Assembly (NCBI RefSeq): GCF_029581355.1
Contig: NZ_CP120849.1
Location: 2,078,501-2,142,500 of the forward strand
Reading direction: 5' to 3'
Source of the DNA: Parabacteroides chongii
Lineage (GTDB): Bacteria; Bacteroidota; Bacteroidia; Bacteroidales; Tannerellaceae
DNA: 64,000 nucleotides
Both the position numbers and the translations under genes were made by a program. Of this stretch, positions 33,555 to 41,865 are shown piece after piece (the stretch's first letter is position 1; every line of letters starts with the position of its first letter). The notes beneath the pieces are model-generated. The model was not told where the DNA came from, did no database searches, and saw nothing but the letters and a program-made list of their open reading frames with translations.

Positions 33555-34142
33555 ATGGATAAAGTAAGTTATGCACTTGGCTTAAGTATCGGAAATAATT
33601 TCCAGAACTCGGGCATTAATGATCTTCAAATTGAAGACTTTGTAAAAGGATTAAAAGATATTTTGGGTGACCAGACTCCTGAAATCAGTTATGACGAAGC
33701 TAAGCAGGTGATCAACGATTACTTCATGAAGCTGCAAAAAGAAAAATTTGAGATCAATAAGAAAGCAGGCGAAGAATTCCTGAACATTAATAAAGGAAAA
33801 GCAGGCGTTGTAACGCTGCCCAGCGGATTGCAATATCAGGTACTTCAGAAAGGTGAAGGCCCGACACCGACTGCTTCCGACAGCGTAAAATGTCATTATC
33901 ACGGAACTTTAATCAACGGTACAGTGTTTGATAGTTCAGTACAGCGCGGTGAACCGGCTGTATTCGGAGTATCACAGGTAATCCCGGGATGGGTGGAAGC
34001 ATTGCAGCTGATGCCGGTAGGTTCCAAATGGAGACTGTTCATTCCTTCCAACCTGGCTTATGGCGAGCACGGAGCAGGAGAAGCTATCGAGCCGAACAGC
34101 GCATTGGTGTTTGATGTTGAATTATTGGACATAGTAAAATAA
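33555..34142 (+). CDS. FKBP-type peptidyl-prolyl isomerase without signal peptide
   Basis: 195 residues. The N-terminal helical dimerisation domain (MDKVSYALGLSIGNNFQNSGI to about 85) resembles that of FkpA/Mip. The C-terminal FKBP domain has SVKCHYHGTLINGTVFDSSVQRGEPAVFGVSQVIPGWVEALQLMPVGSKWRLFIPSNLAYGEHGAG. It speeds cis-trans isomerisation of prolyl bonds and assists folding. There is no signal sequence, so it should be cytoplasmic although FkpA/Mip proteins are normally exported. Its paralogue follows 13 bp downstream with a lipoprotein signal. Confidence 0.92.
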   Translation: MDKVSYALGLSIGNNFQNSGINDLQIEDFVKGLKDILGDQTPEISYDEAKQVINDYFMKLQKEKFEINKKAGEEFLNINKGKAGVVTLPSGLQYQVLQKGEGPTPTASDSVKCHYHGTLINGTVFDSSVQRGEPAVFGVSQVIPGWVEALQLMPVGSKWRLFIPSNLAYGEHGAGEAIEPNSALVFDVELLDIVK

Positions 34143-34155
34143 TTTATAGAGAAAA

Positions 34156-34863
34156 ATGAAAAAGATTAATGTTTTAGTTGCTACGGTTATTGTAGCGTTG
34201 GGCGTTTCTGCCACATCTTGTGACTCAAAAAGAAGTGCGAGCCTGAAAACTGGTGCGGATAGCGCGAGCTATGCAATCGGTATTGCGAACGGAAGTATGT
34301 TCAAACAGAATCTGGAAGGTATGCCTGGCGGTCCTGTGAATATAGACGATCTGTTGGCAGGTTTCGAAGCAGCTTTGAAGAGCGACACTACTGGTGCGAA
34401 GATGACTATGGAACAGGCTCAGGCTTATCTGAATACTTATTTCGTAGAGGCTCAGGCTAAAGAAGCCCAGAAAGCAAAAGATGAAGGTGATAAATTCCTT
34501 GCTGAAAACAAAACGAAAGAAGGCGTTATCACAACAGAAAGCGGCTTGCAATATAAAGTAGAAACTGAAGGTACAGGTGCAAAACCTACAAAAGAAGATA
34601 AAGTAAAAGTACATTATACGGGTACATTACTGGATGGAACTACATTCGATAGCTCTGTAGAACGTGGTGAACCGGCTGAGTTCGGTGTAGACCGTGTGAT
34701 TCCGGGATGGACAGAAGTTCTGCAGATCATGCCGGTTGGTTCTAAATATATAGTTTGGGTTCCTTCTGAACTAGGTTATGGCCAACAGCCTCCTCGCGGA
34801 AGCAATATCAAACCGAACAGCGTTTTGAAATTTGAAGTAGAATTATTGGATATCGTAAAATAA
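34156..34863 (+). CDS. FKBP-type peptidyl-prolyl isomerase lipoprotein (FkpA/Mip-like)
   Basis: 235 residues; lipobox SATSC (Cys22). The helical N-terminal domain (SASYAIGIANGSMFKQNL to about 115) is followed by a complete FKBP domain with KVKVHYTGTLLDGTTFDSSVERGEPAEFGVDRVIPGWTEVLQIMPVGSKYIVWVPSELGYGQQPPRGSNIKPNS. It acts as a periplasmic chaperone and prolyl isomerase. The tandem with the cytoplasmic paralogue points to gene duplication followed by targeting to two compartments. A strong terminator follows. Confidence 0.94.
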   Translation: MKKINVLVATVIVALGVSATSCDSKRSASLKTGADSASYAIGIANGSMFKQNLEGMPGGPVNIDDLLAGFEAALKSDTTGAKMTMEQAQAYLNTYFVEAQAKEAQKAKDEGDKFLAENKTKEGVITTESGLQYKVETEGTGAKPTKEDKVKVHYTGTLLDGTTFDSSVERGEPAEFGVDRVIPGWTEVLQIMPVGSKYIVWVPSELGYGQQPPRGSNIKPNSVLKFEVELLDIVK

Positions 34864-34901
34864 GGCGATAAAAAGAAACTCTACATTTTGTAGATAAAGA
34901 G

Positions 34902-34940
34902 GCGGGTAAATTATGCTAAAAAGCATTATTTGCCCGCTTT
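34902..34940 (+). terminator. Intrinsic terminator of the FKBP operon
   Basis: GCGGG-AAAT-ATGC arms (34902-34916) pair with GCAT-ATTT-CCCGC (34923-34937), with two internal mismatches and loop TAAAAA, followed by TTTTATT. Confidence 0.8.
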
Positions 34941-34998
34941 TATTATTTATTTACTACTTTTTTCTTTCAGAATGATAGATTGTTGAAAATAATTATAT

Positions 34999-35006
34999 AC
35001 TTTTGA
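34999..35006 (+). promoter_or_regulatory. -7 promoter element of the Lrp-type gene
   Basis: TACTTTTG, 40 bp before the ATG at 35047. Confidence 0.45.
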
Positions 35007-35046
35007 TATATAAATAACAAGAGCGTATAATAAAGCGATAGAGAAG

Positions 35047-35514
35047 ATGGAGAAAATAGACAAACTGGACCGGCAGATATTGAACATTATTTCAAAGAAT
35101 GCCAGGATTCCTTTCAAGGATGTAGCTGAAGAGTGTGGCGTGTCGCGTGCAGCCATTCATCAACGGGTACAGCGCATGATTGATATGAATGTGATCGTTG
35201 GGTCGGGTTATCATATTAATCCTAAGATTCTGGGATATAACACCTGTACATACATCGGGGTAAAGTTGGAACGCGGTTCCATGTATAAAGATGTAGTACC
35301 TGAGTTCGAGAAGATACCGGAGGTGGTTGAATGTCATTTTACAACAGGTCCGTATACCATGCTGATCAAATTGTATGCACGCGACAATGAGCACCTGATG
35401 GAATTGTTGAACTCTAAGATTCAGGAAATACCGGGTGTTACGGCTACAGAAACATTGATATCTTTGCGTCAGAGTGTAAAACGCGAGATTCCTATCTGCA
35501 ACATAAACGAATAA
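35047..35514 (+). CDS. Lrp/AsnC-family transcriptional regulator
   Basis: 155 residues, standard size. The helix-turn-helix is in KLDRQILNIISKNARIPFKDVAEECGVSRAAIHQRVQRMIDMNVIVGSGYHINPKILGY (residues 5-65). The C-terminal RAM ligand-binding domain has VVECHFTTGPYTMLIKLYARDNEHLMELLNSKIQEIPGVTATETLISL. Such proteins form oligomers and respond to amino acids. The gene has its own promoter and terminator; no target gene is adjacent, so it is probably a global or remote regulator. Confidence 0.93.
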   Translation: MEKIDKLDRQILNIISKNARIPFKDVAEECGVSRAAIHQRVQRMIDMNVIVGSGYHINPKILGYNTCTYIGVKLERGSMYKDVVPEFEKIPEVVECHFTTGPYTMLIKLYARDNEHLMELLNSKIQEIPGVTATETLISLRQSVKREIPICNINE

Positions 35515-35532
35515 AATATTCTAAAAAATAGA

Positions 35533-35566
35533 AGCCCGGCCTCCTGGTGAGTAGCCGGGCTTTTTT
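35533..35566 (+). terminator. Intrinsic terminator of the Lrp-type gene
   Basis: AGCCCGGC (35533-35540) pairs with GCCGGGCT (35554-35561), 13-nt loop, followed by TTTTTT. Confidence 0.9.
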
Positions 35567-35583
35567 ATATTCACGGCAATTAC

Positions 35584-35591
35584 TACTTTTG
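35584..35591 (+). promoter_or_regulatory. -7 promoter element of the subtilase gene
   Basis: TACTTTTG, 22 bp before the ATG at 35614. Confidence 0.5.
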
Positions 35592-35613
35592 TAGGGTTGA
35601 GTTATATGATTCC

Positions 35614-36990
35614 ATGAAAAAATATATAGGACTGTTCATTTTATTATGTTGTTTTTCTTCGTGGCTTACTGCCGGAGAAAACTACTGCTTCCGTGTCTAT
35701 CTGAAAGATAAAGGCGACTCCGGGTTTTCTGTAGATGAACCGGAGGCATTCCTGTCGAAAGAGTCTATCCAGCGGCGTAAAAAGACGGGAATACCTGTTA
35801 CCGCTTCTGATCTGCCTATTTCAAGGGCTTACCTGGATACATTGGTTGCCAGTGGCGGAGAACCTGTTGTGCAGAGTAAATGGCTTTCGACCGTAGTTGT
35901 TACCAGCAAGGATAGTACTGTTGCCGACCGGCTGAAAGAACTGACCATGGTCGATTCAGTGAAATGGGTATGGAAAGGGAATGATGTGGTTCCTGCTCAG
36001 GAGGACGACCAGGAAATCCGCCTGGCTCCAACAGATACACCTCTGAAAGCAAAATACGGATATGCGGAAAACCAGATTAAGATGTTGAACGGGGTCAAAT
36101 TGCATGAAGCCGGATTCAGGGGAGAAGGAATGCGTGTGGCTGTGATCGATGCCGGCTTCCGGAATGTCGACCGTATCTGTGTATTCGATTCCCTGCAGCT
36201 GATCGGAACGCACAATGTGATTTATCCGGGGCGCAGCGTCTATGAGGCGGACGATCACGGAACGAAAGTATTATCCTGTATGGCTGCCAATATGCCCGGT
36301 ATAATGGTCGGTACGGCTCCTAAAGCCTCTTATCTGTTGATCAAGAGTGAAGACAGCGATTCGGAATATCCGATAGAAGAAGATTATTGGGCTGCGGCTG
36401 TCGAATATGCGGATAGTGTAGGTGTAGATGTCATTTCTTCTTCTTTGGGTTATTTTGCTTTTGATGCGGACGAACTGTCTTATGATCAGGCTGCCCTTGA
36501 CGGGAAAAGTTCATTGATCAGTCAGGCAGCCCATATAGCCGGACAAAAAGGTATCCTGATGTTTTGTAGTGCCGGAAATGAAGGAAACGGCAGTTGGGGA
36601 AAAATCACTTTCCCTTCGGATGCTTCGGATATCCTGACGGTAGGATCAGTCACGGAAGATAAGAAGAAAAGTATTTTCAGCTCTGTCGGTTTTACTGCCG
36701 ATTACCGTGTGAAACCGGATGTTGTCGCATTGGGATCAGGCAGTTGTGTGATCGATCCGTATGGGAATATCCGTTATGCCAGCGGAACTTCTTTTGCAAC
36801 GCCCATATTGGCCGGAATGGGTGTCTGTCTGTGGCAGGCATTGCCGGAATTGACCAATAAAGAGATCATTGCTCTATTACAGGAAATGTCAAGCCAATCC
36901 AAACGGCCTGATGCTGAGTTGGGATATGGTATACCGAATATCTATAAAGCCTATAAGAAAGGAATGCAATATGCCAGGACAGAACATTAA
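35614..36990 (+). CDS. Secreted S8 (subtilisin-like) serine peptidase
   Basis: 458 residues; signal peptide ends near Ala20 (SSWLTAGENY). A region of about 120 residues before the catalytic domain (FRVYLKDKG, AFLSKESIQRRKK, GIPVTASDLPIS) resembles the propeptide common to Bacteroidetes S8 proteases. Catalytic triad: Asp179 (VAVIDAGF), His215 (DDHGTKV), Ser393 (ASGTSFATP), with oxyanion Asn322 (SAGNEGNG). No C-terminal sorting domain is present. The last 20 bp overlap xseA in another frame. It probably cleaves proteins in the periplasm or outside the cell. Confidence 0.93.
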   Translation: MKKYIGLFILLCCFSSWLTAGENYCFRVYLKDKGDSGFSVDEPEAFLSKESIQRRKKTGIPVTASDLPISRAYLDTLVASGGEPVVQSKWLSTVVVTSKDSTVADRLKELTMVDSVKWVWKGNDVVPAQEDDQEIRLAPTDTPLKAKYGYAENQIKMLNGVKLHEAGFRGEGMRVAVIDAGFRNVDRICVFDSLQLIGTHNVIYPGRSVYEADDHGTKVLSCMAANMPGIMVGTAPKASYLLIKSEDSDSEYPIEEDYWAAAVEYADSVGVDVISSSLGYFAFDADELSYDQAALDGKSSLISQAAHIAGQKGILMFCSAGNEGNGSWGKITFPSDASDILTVGSVTEDKKKSIFSSVGFTADYRVKPDVVALGSGSCVIDPYGNIRYASGTSFATPILAGMGVCLWQALPELTNKEIIALLQEMSSQSKRPDAELGYGIPNIYKAYKKGMQYARTEH

Positions 36991-38314
36991 TTCGGAATAT
37001 ACGGGAAATGAACGCAGGGAGTTCTCTTTGTTGGAGCTGAACAATCGGATCCATTCCGCTATCAGCGAAGCTTTTCCCGGCACTTGCTGGGTACGTGCAG
37101 AGATGAGTGATGTGCGGACAAATGCATCTTCCGGCCATTGTTACCTGGAGTTTATCGAAAAGAATCCGGTTACCGGACAATTGGTGGCAAAGGCGCGTGG
37201 CTCGATATGGGCGAAGACGTTCCGGATGCTGAAGCCTTATTTTGAGATGGAGACCGGACAGTTATTTGCATCCGGGTTAAAGGTGTTGGTAAAGGTCTCC
37301 GTGGAATTTCATGAGTTATACGGATACAGCCTGACGGTGTTGGATATCGATCCGGCTTATACGTTGGGGGATATGTTGAGGAAGCGGATGGAGATTATAC
37401 GCCAGTTGAAAGAGGAGGGTGTATTTGCATTGAATAAGGAATTGCCGTTCCCTGCCCTGCCGAAACGTATTGCTGTCATTACTTCTCCTACGGCTGCCGG
37501 TTATGAAGATTTTCTGAATCAGCTGGAGGGTAATAAAGCCGGTTATTCTTTCTATACCAAATTGTTTCCTGCCTTGATGCAGGGAGAAAGGACAGAGGAG
37601 TCGGTTATCGCTGCACTCGACCGTATATATCGCCATATGGATTATTTTGATGTAGTCGTGATCATTCGTGGCGGTGGTTCTACGTCTGACCTGAATAGTT
37701 TCGATTCTTACCTGCTGGCAGCGAACTGTGCGCAGTTCCCGTTGCCTGTAATAACCGGCATCGGGCATGAACGCGATGATACAATTCTGGATCTGGTCGC
37801 TCACACACGGATGAAAACTCCTACTGCGGTGGCTGAGTTTCTGATCGGTCGTATGGACGCCGCTGCCGAGGAGTTGGAAGCGCTTCAGCAGGATGTGAGT
37901 GAACTGGCTACCGACATTTTGTTGAAACAGAAAAACTTTCTGCAGTTGCTGGGCGCACGTTTGCCGGTGATTGTAACGAACCGGATCGAGCGTAACCGTT
38001 CGTTTTTGCAAATGGTCGGTAATAAACTGCCGTCTTCGGTTTCAGCCATGCTGCTTCGTCGCCGTTCGACTTTGGAAAGTATGCAGATGCAATTGCAGAA
38101 TCGGGCTACTTCCCGTTTGACAGAAAAGGCTCGTTTTATCCAGCTGACGGAGCAGTTCATCAAAATGGCTTCTCCCGATTATGTACTGAAACGAGGCTAT
38201 AGCCTGGCCCTCAAAGACGGCAAAATAATTAAACATGCCACCGAACTGAGTTCCGGCGACGAACTGGTCACTCGGTTTGCGGATGGGGATGTGAAGAGTA
38301 TCGTTAAAAAATAA
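36971..38314 (+). CDS. xseA: Exodeoxyribonuclease VII large subunit
   Basis: 447 residues from the ATG at 36971. The frame continues upstream to a TTG at 36869, but the added residues show no family similarity and lie inside the protease gene, so they were excluded. The N-terminal OB fold (FSLLELNNRIHSAISEAFPGTCWVRAEMSDV, CYLEFIEK) is followed by the nuclease domain with RIAVITSPTAAGYEDFLNQ, VVIIRGGGSTSDLNSFDSYLLA and TGIGHERDDTILDLVAHTRMKTPTAVAEFLI. With XseB it degrades single-stranded DNA to oligonucleotides. XseB is encoded 13 bp downstream. Confidence 0.95.
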   Translation: MPGQNINSEYTGNERREFSLLELNNRIHSAISEAFPGTCWVRAEMSDVRTNASSGHCYLEFIEKNPVTGQLVAKARGSIWAKTFRMLKPYFEMETGQLFASGLKVLVKVSVEFHELYGYSLTVLDIDPAYTLGDMLRKRMEIIRQLKEEGVFALNKELPFPALPKRIAVITSPTAAGYEDFLNQLEGNKAGYSFYTKLFPALMQGERTEESVIAALDRIYRHMDYFDVVVIIRGGGSTSDLNSFDSYLLAANCAQFPLPVITGIGHERDDTILDLVAHTRMKTPTAVAEFLIGRMDAAAEELEALQQDVSELATDILLKQKNFLQLLGARLPVIVTNRIERNRSFLQMVGNKLPSSVSAMLLRRRSTLESMQMQLQNRATSRLTEKARFIQLTEQFIKMASPDYVLKRGYSLALKDGKIIKHATELSSGDELVTRFADGDVKSIVKK

Positions 38315-38327
38315 ATCATTCCGATAT

Positions 38328-38525
38328 ATGACAAAGAAAGAGGAAACATACAATGAAGCAGTAGAAAAACTGCGTAAAATCGTAGCCGATATAGAGAACG
38401 GCGAACTGGATGTGGATGTCCTTTCCGAGAAAGTGAAGGAAGCGACCCGGCTGATCAAATTGTGTAAGGAGAAATTATATAAAGTAGACGAAGAAGTTAA
38501 AAAGGTACTGGAGGAACTGGAATAA
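38328..38525 (+). CDS. xseB: Exodeoxyribonuclease VII small subunit
   Basis: 65 residues, normal size. Typical sequence [43 protein letters not shown], two helices that bind the large subunit. Several XseB copies attach to each XseA. The stop codon overlaps the ispD start (TAATG). Confidence 0.93.
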   Translation: MTKKEETYNEAVEKLRKIVADIENGELDVDVLSEKVKEATRLIKLCKEKLYKVDEEVKKVLEELE

Positions 38526-39238
38526 TGCGTAAATACGTTCTGATCGTTGCCGGAGGGAAAGGACTTCGGATGGGCGGAGACCTGCCAAAGCAGTTTATCC
38601 CGCTGGAGGGGAAACCTGTCCTGATGCATACGCTGGAAGCGTTTCATCGGTGGGATGCTTCGGCTGAACTGGTGTTGGTTCTTCCCGAAGATCATCAGTC
38701 TTATTGGAATATGCTTTGCCGCGAAATCGGATGCAAAGTACCTCACCGGATTGCTAATGGCGGGGAGACGCGTTTTCATTCCGTTCGGAACGGTTTGCAA
38801 TTCCTTTCGGAAGAAATTGGAAATACATCCGGGAGAAATGAAAAAGTCCTGATAGCGGTGCATGACGGCGTACGCCCGTTTGTCTCTTCCGAAGTGATTG
38901 CTGCCTGCTTCGATGAAGCGGAAAAAAACGGAACTGCTATTCCTGTTATGCCGATGATCGACTCCTTACGCGAAACAGACGAAAAAGGCTCTCATCCGGT
39001 AGACCGCAACCGTTATTTTGCTGTACAGACGCCGCAAGTGTTCTCTTCCGACCTGTTATTGAGAGCCTATGAACAAGAGTTTTCTGCTCTTTTTACGGAT
39101 GATGCATCTGTCGTGGAAGCGATGGGGGGAGCTATTCACATGGTTACCGGAAACCGGGAGAACATAAAAATTACGACACCTTTTGATTTACTGGTTGCCG
39201 AAAGTTTGATTTTACGGGATAAAAGTCTAACGCTGTAA
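38525..39238 (+). CDS. ispD: 2-C-methyl-D-erythritol 4-phosphate cytidylyltransferase
   Basis: 237 residues. It joins CTP and MEP to make CDP-ME in the non-mevalonate isoprenoid pathway. The CTP-binding glycine-rich loop is [20 protein letters not shown] (residues 8-27); other motifs are [46 protein letters not shown] and [14 protein letters not shown]. Translationally coupled to xseB by a one-base overlap. The stop codon lies inside the stem of the inverted repeat that follows. Confidence 0.96.
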   Translation: MRKYVLIVAGGKGLRMGGDLPKQFIPLEGKPVLMHTLEAFHRWDASAELVLVLPEDHQSYWNMLCREIGCKVPHRIANGGETRFHSVRNGLQFLSEEIGNTSGRNEKVLIAVHDGVRPFVSSEVIAACFDEAEKNGTAIPVMPMIDSLRETDEKGSHPVDRNRYFAVQTPQVFSSDLLLRAYEQEFSALFTDDASVVEAMGGAIHMVTGNRENIKITTPFDLLVAESLILRDKSLTL

Positions 39239-39277
39239 ATCATAAAGTCCGGTATAGTAAGGCTTTCTGATTTACAG
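39233..39277 (+). terminator. Inverted repeat spanning the ispD stop codon
   Basis: A 15-bp arm (39233-39247, CTGTAAATCATAAAG) pairs with 39263-39277 (CTTTCTGATTTACAG) with one mismatch and a 15-nt loop. A TTTTTTATT run lies about 19 nt further on. The TAA stop of ispD is within the stem. Confidence 0.6.
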
Positions 39278-39300
39278 TATTTGCCAACATCTCTTTTTTA

Positions 39301-39531
39301 TTGAACAAATCGTATGCCTCTTATTGTCTGCCAGTTACTAGAGTTATGAATATTCGTATGAATGTAGGACCTTTTGTCGGTAGATCGGCATTAGAGTTTA
39401 ATGTGGGAACAGCGGTTGAGGGTGGCTTGGAGTATCGCAAATATTATGTGGGCTTTTTCTGGTTCAAAGATATAGCAGGTGAAAGTTATTCCAGAGTAAA
39501 TCTTTCAGTTGGCTATAAATTTGCATTGTGA
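39301..39531 (+). pseudogene. Remnant of an outer-membrane beta-barrel protein
   Basis: The open frame encodes about 76 residues without a signal peptide; the first ATG in frame is at 39346 (61 residues). The sequence NVGPFVGRSALEFNVGTAVEGGLEYRKYYVGFFWF and the end SRVNLSVGYKFAL look like the last strands of an outer-membrane beta-barrel (PorT/OmpA type, final aromatic-containing strand). A complete barrel would need roughly 200 residues and a signal sequence, so this is best read as the surviving 3' end of a deleted gene. A real small protein is the alternative. Confidence 0.5.
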
Positions 39532-39550
39532 CCATAAAAATAATAAATTC

Positions 39551-39568
39551 GCTGTCCAAATAGACAGC
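39551..39568 (+). promoter_or_regulatory. Hairpin directly before the recG start codon
   Basis: GCTGTC-CAAATA-GACAGC, a perfect 6-bp stem ending one base before the recG ATG at 39570. It covers the position where ribosomes would bind and may limit recG translation. Confidence 0.45.
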
Positions 39569-39569
39569 T

Positions 39570-41666
39570 ATGCTTGATCTCGACAAACGATCCCTCATGT
39601 ATCTGCCGGGTGTAGGCCCGAAGAAAGCGGAGATATTACGGAAAGAAGCCGGAATATCTTCGTATGAAGATTTGTTGTTTTATTTCCCGTATAAATATAT
39701 TGACCGCAGTCGTTTTTATAAGGTTTCCGAGATAACGGGGAATATGCCTTATATTCAGTTGAAGGGGCGTATCCTGTATTATGATACGGCGTGTGAAGGA
39801 AGAACCCGCCGTTTGGTTGCCAAGTTTTCCGATGGGACCGGGACGATCGACCTGGTTTGGTTTAAAGGACTTAATTATGTGACTGATAAATATAAAACGG
39901 GAACGGAGTATATCGTATTCGGCAAACCGACTGAATTTGGACATATCTATAATATACCCCATCCTGATATCGATCCGATCGATCAGGCAGATCAGGTGGC
40001 AGCAGGGCTGACCCCTTTTTATAATACTTCGGAAAAGATGAAGAAATCGTTCCTCAATTCGAGGGCGATCCAGAATTTGCAATATACTTTATTGAGTTCG
40101 TTGAACTGGAATTTACCGGAAACGTTGCCGGCGGACATCTTGTCGCGCATTCAGATGATGCCGTTGAAAGAGGCGATCCGCAATGTCCATTTCCCCGAAT
40201 CGACAGAGAAACTGAGACTTGCCCAGTTGCGACTGAAATTCGACGAACTCTTTTTTATACAATTGAATATCCTTCGTACCGCCAGCCTGCGTAAACTCAA
40301 GCTGAAAGGAATCGTTTTTCCTACTGTCGGAGACTATTTCAACACCTTTTATAAAGAGTATCTCCCGTTCGAACTGACCGGTGCACAAAAGCGGGTAGTC
40401 AAGGAGATCCGTGCCGATATGGGAAGCGGACGGCAGATGAACCGTCTGTTGCAGGGGGATGTGGGAAGTGGAAAAACATTGGTCGCTTTGCTCTCCATGT
40501 TGCTGGCTGTCGATAATCATTGCCAGGCATGTATGATGGCACCGACGGAAATTCTGGCAACGCAGCATTATGCTACTGTGATGGAGTTTCTGAAGGATAT
40601 GGATATTCGTGTCGCTTTATTGACCGGATCGACCAAAAAGAAAGAGCGTAACGTCCTGTTGCCGGCTATTGCCAGCGGTGAAATACAGATTGTTATAGGC
40701 ACGCATGCCTTGATTGAAGAAACAGTCGTCTTCTCGTCGCTGGGGTTGGCTATTATCGATGAACAACACCGTTTCGGTGTGGAGCAGCGTTCCCGTTTAT
40801 GGAAAAAGAATACCGTTGTGCCTCACGTACTGGTAATGACGGCGACGCCGATTCCCCGGACGCTTGCTATGACCTTGTATGGCGATTTGGATGTGTCCGT
40901 TATCGACGAATTGCCACCGGGTCGTAAACCGATTCAGACCGTACACCGTTATGACAATAAAAAAGCTCAGTTATACGATTTCCTGCGGAAAGAAATTCAG
41001 TTGGGACGCCAGGTCTATGTGGTGTATCCGCTGATCGAAGGAAGTGAGAAGCTGGATTATAAGAATTTGGAAGATGGATTCGAAACCTTTAAGGAAGTCT
41101 TTCCCGAATATAAAGTCTGTATGGTACACGGAAAGATGAAAGCAGCGGATAAAGAGACGGAAATGCAGAAATTCATTACCGGAGAGGCACAGATATTGAT
41201 GGCTACGACAGTGATAGAGGTGGGCGTGAATGTGCCGAATGCTTCCGTGATGGTGATTGAAAGTGCTGAGCGTTTCGGCTTGTCGCAGCTACATCAGTTG
41301 CGTGGTCGGGTGGGACGTGGTGCAGAGCAGTCCTATTGCATCCTTGTCTCTTCTTATAAATTAAGCAATGATACCCGTAAGCGTCTGGAAATAATGGTGA
41401 ACAGCAATAACGGATTTGAAATAGCCGAGGCCGATCTCCGTCTCCGGGGACATGGTGATCTGGAAGGAACGCAGCAAAGCGGAGAGGGACTGGACCTTAA
41501 AATAGCGAATCTGGCAGCCGATGGTCAGATACTTCAATATGCCCGCGATATTGCACAGGAAGTTTTGGACAAAGATCCGGAGTTACTGTCCGAACCTAAC
41601 CGGATTTTGAACGAAAGGTTAAAAACTCTTTTCACAAGAAAGATAAACTGGGGAATGATTAGTTGA
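39570..41666 (+). CDS. recG: ATP-dependent DNA helicase RecG
   Basis: 698 residues, normal length. It remodels stalled replication forks and recombination junctions. The N-terminal wedge/OB domain (LPGVGPKKAEILRKEAGI, YIQLKGRILYYD, VVFGKP-like TEYIVFGKPTEF) is followed by the helicase core: Walker A GDVGSGKT, motif Ia MAPTEILATQH, DEQH box IIDEQHRFGVEQR, motif III MTATPIPRTLAMTLYGDLD, motif V TTVIEVGVNVPNA and motif VI QLRGRVGRG, then the TRG segment DLRLRGHGDLEGTQQSG. No frameshift or oddity seen. Confidence 0.97.
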   Translation: MLDLDKRSLMYLPGVGPKKAEILRKEAGISSYEDLLFYFPYKYIDRSRFYKVSEITGNMPYIQLKGRILYYDTACEGRTRRLVAKFSDGTGTIDLVWFKGLNYVTDKYKTGTEYIVFGKPTEFGHIYNIPHPDIDPIDQADQVAAGLTPFYNTSEKMKKSFLNSRAIQNLQYTLLSSLNWNLPETLPADILSRIQMMPLKEAIRNVHFPESTEKLRLAQLRLKFDELFFIQLNILRTASLRKLKLKGIVFPTVGDYFNTFYKEYLPFELTGAQKRVVKEIRADMGSGRQMNRLLQGDVGSGKTLVALLSMLLAVDNHCQACMMAPTEILATQHYATVMEFLKDMDIRVALLTGSTKKKERNVLLPAIASGEIQIVIGTHALIEETVVFSSLGLAIIDEQHRFGVEQRSRLWKKNTVVPHVLVMTATPIPRTLAMTLYGDLDVSVIDELPPGRKPIQTVHRYDNKKAQLYDFLRKEIQLGRQVYVVYPLIEGSEKLDYKNLEDGFETFKEVFPEYKVCMVHGKMKAADKETEMQKFITGEAQILMATTVIEVGVNVPNASVMVIESAERFGLSQLHQLRGRVGRGAEQSYCILVSSYKLSNDTRKRLEIMVNSNNGFEIAEADLRLRGHGDLEGTQQSGEGLDLKIANLAADGQILQYARDIAQEVLDKDPELLSEPNRILNERLKTLFTRKINWGMIS

Positions 41667-41865
41667 TGTGTTTTAAAACATATTTTCGGCAGAGCTTTTG
41701 TTTTTCAATGTAATACGGGTGTGGTTTTAAGTTTCTTTACTTTCATTGCAGAAATTTTTCCGGATTGTGTTTTGTCAACTTGCTCAAAATAACGAACTTT
41801 GGTCGATTTGTAAAAAATAGGGTCTGTTTCACAGCTTATTTTACTCCTGGATTCCATTTCGAAAA

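Noticed and set aside
36869..36970. N-terminal extension of xseA from a TTG codon
   Set aside because: Lies inside the protease gene and adds residues unlike the family; the ATG at 36971 directly precedes the conserved OB fold.
37316..38011. 231-residue open frame opposite xseA
   Set aside because: Antisense to conserved exonuclease motifs, with low-complexity Gln/Arg-rich translation.
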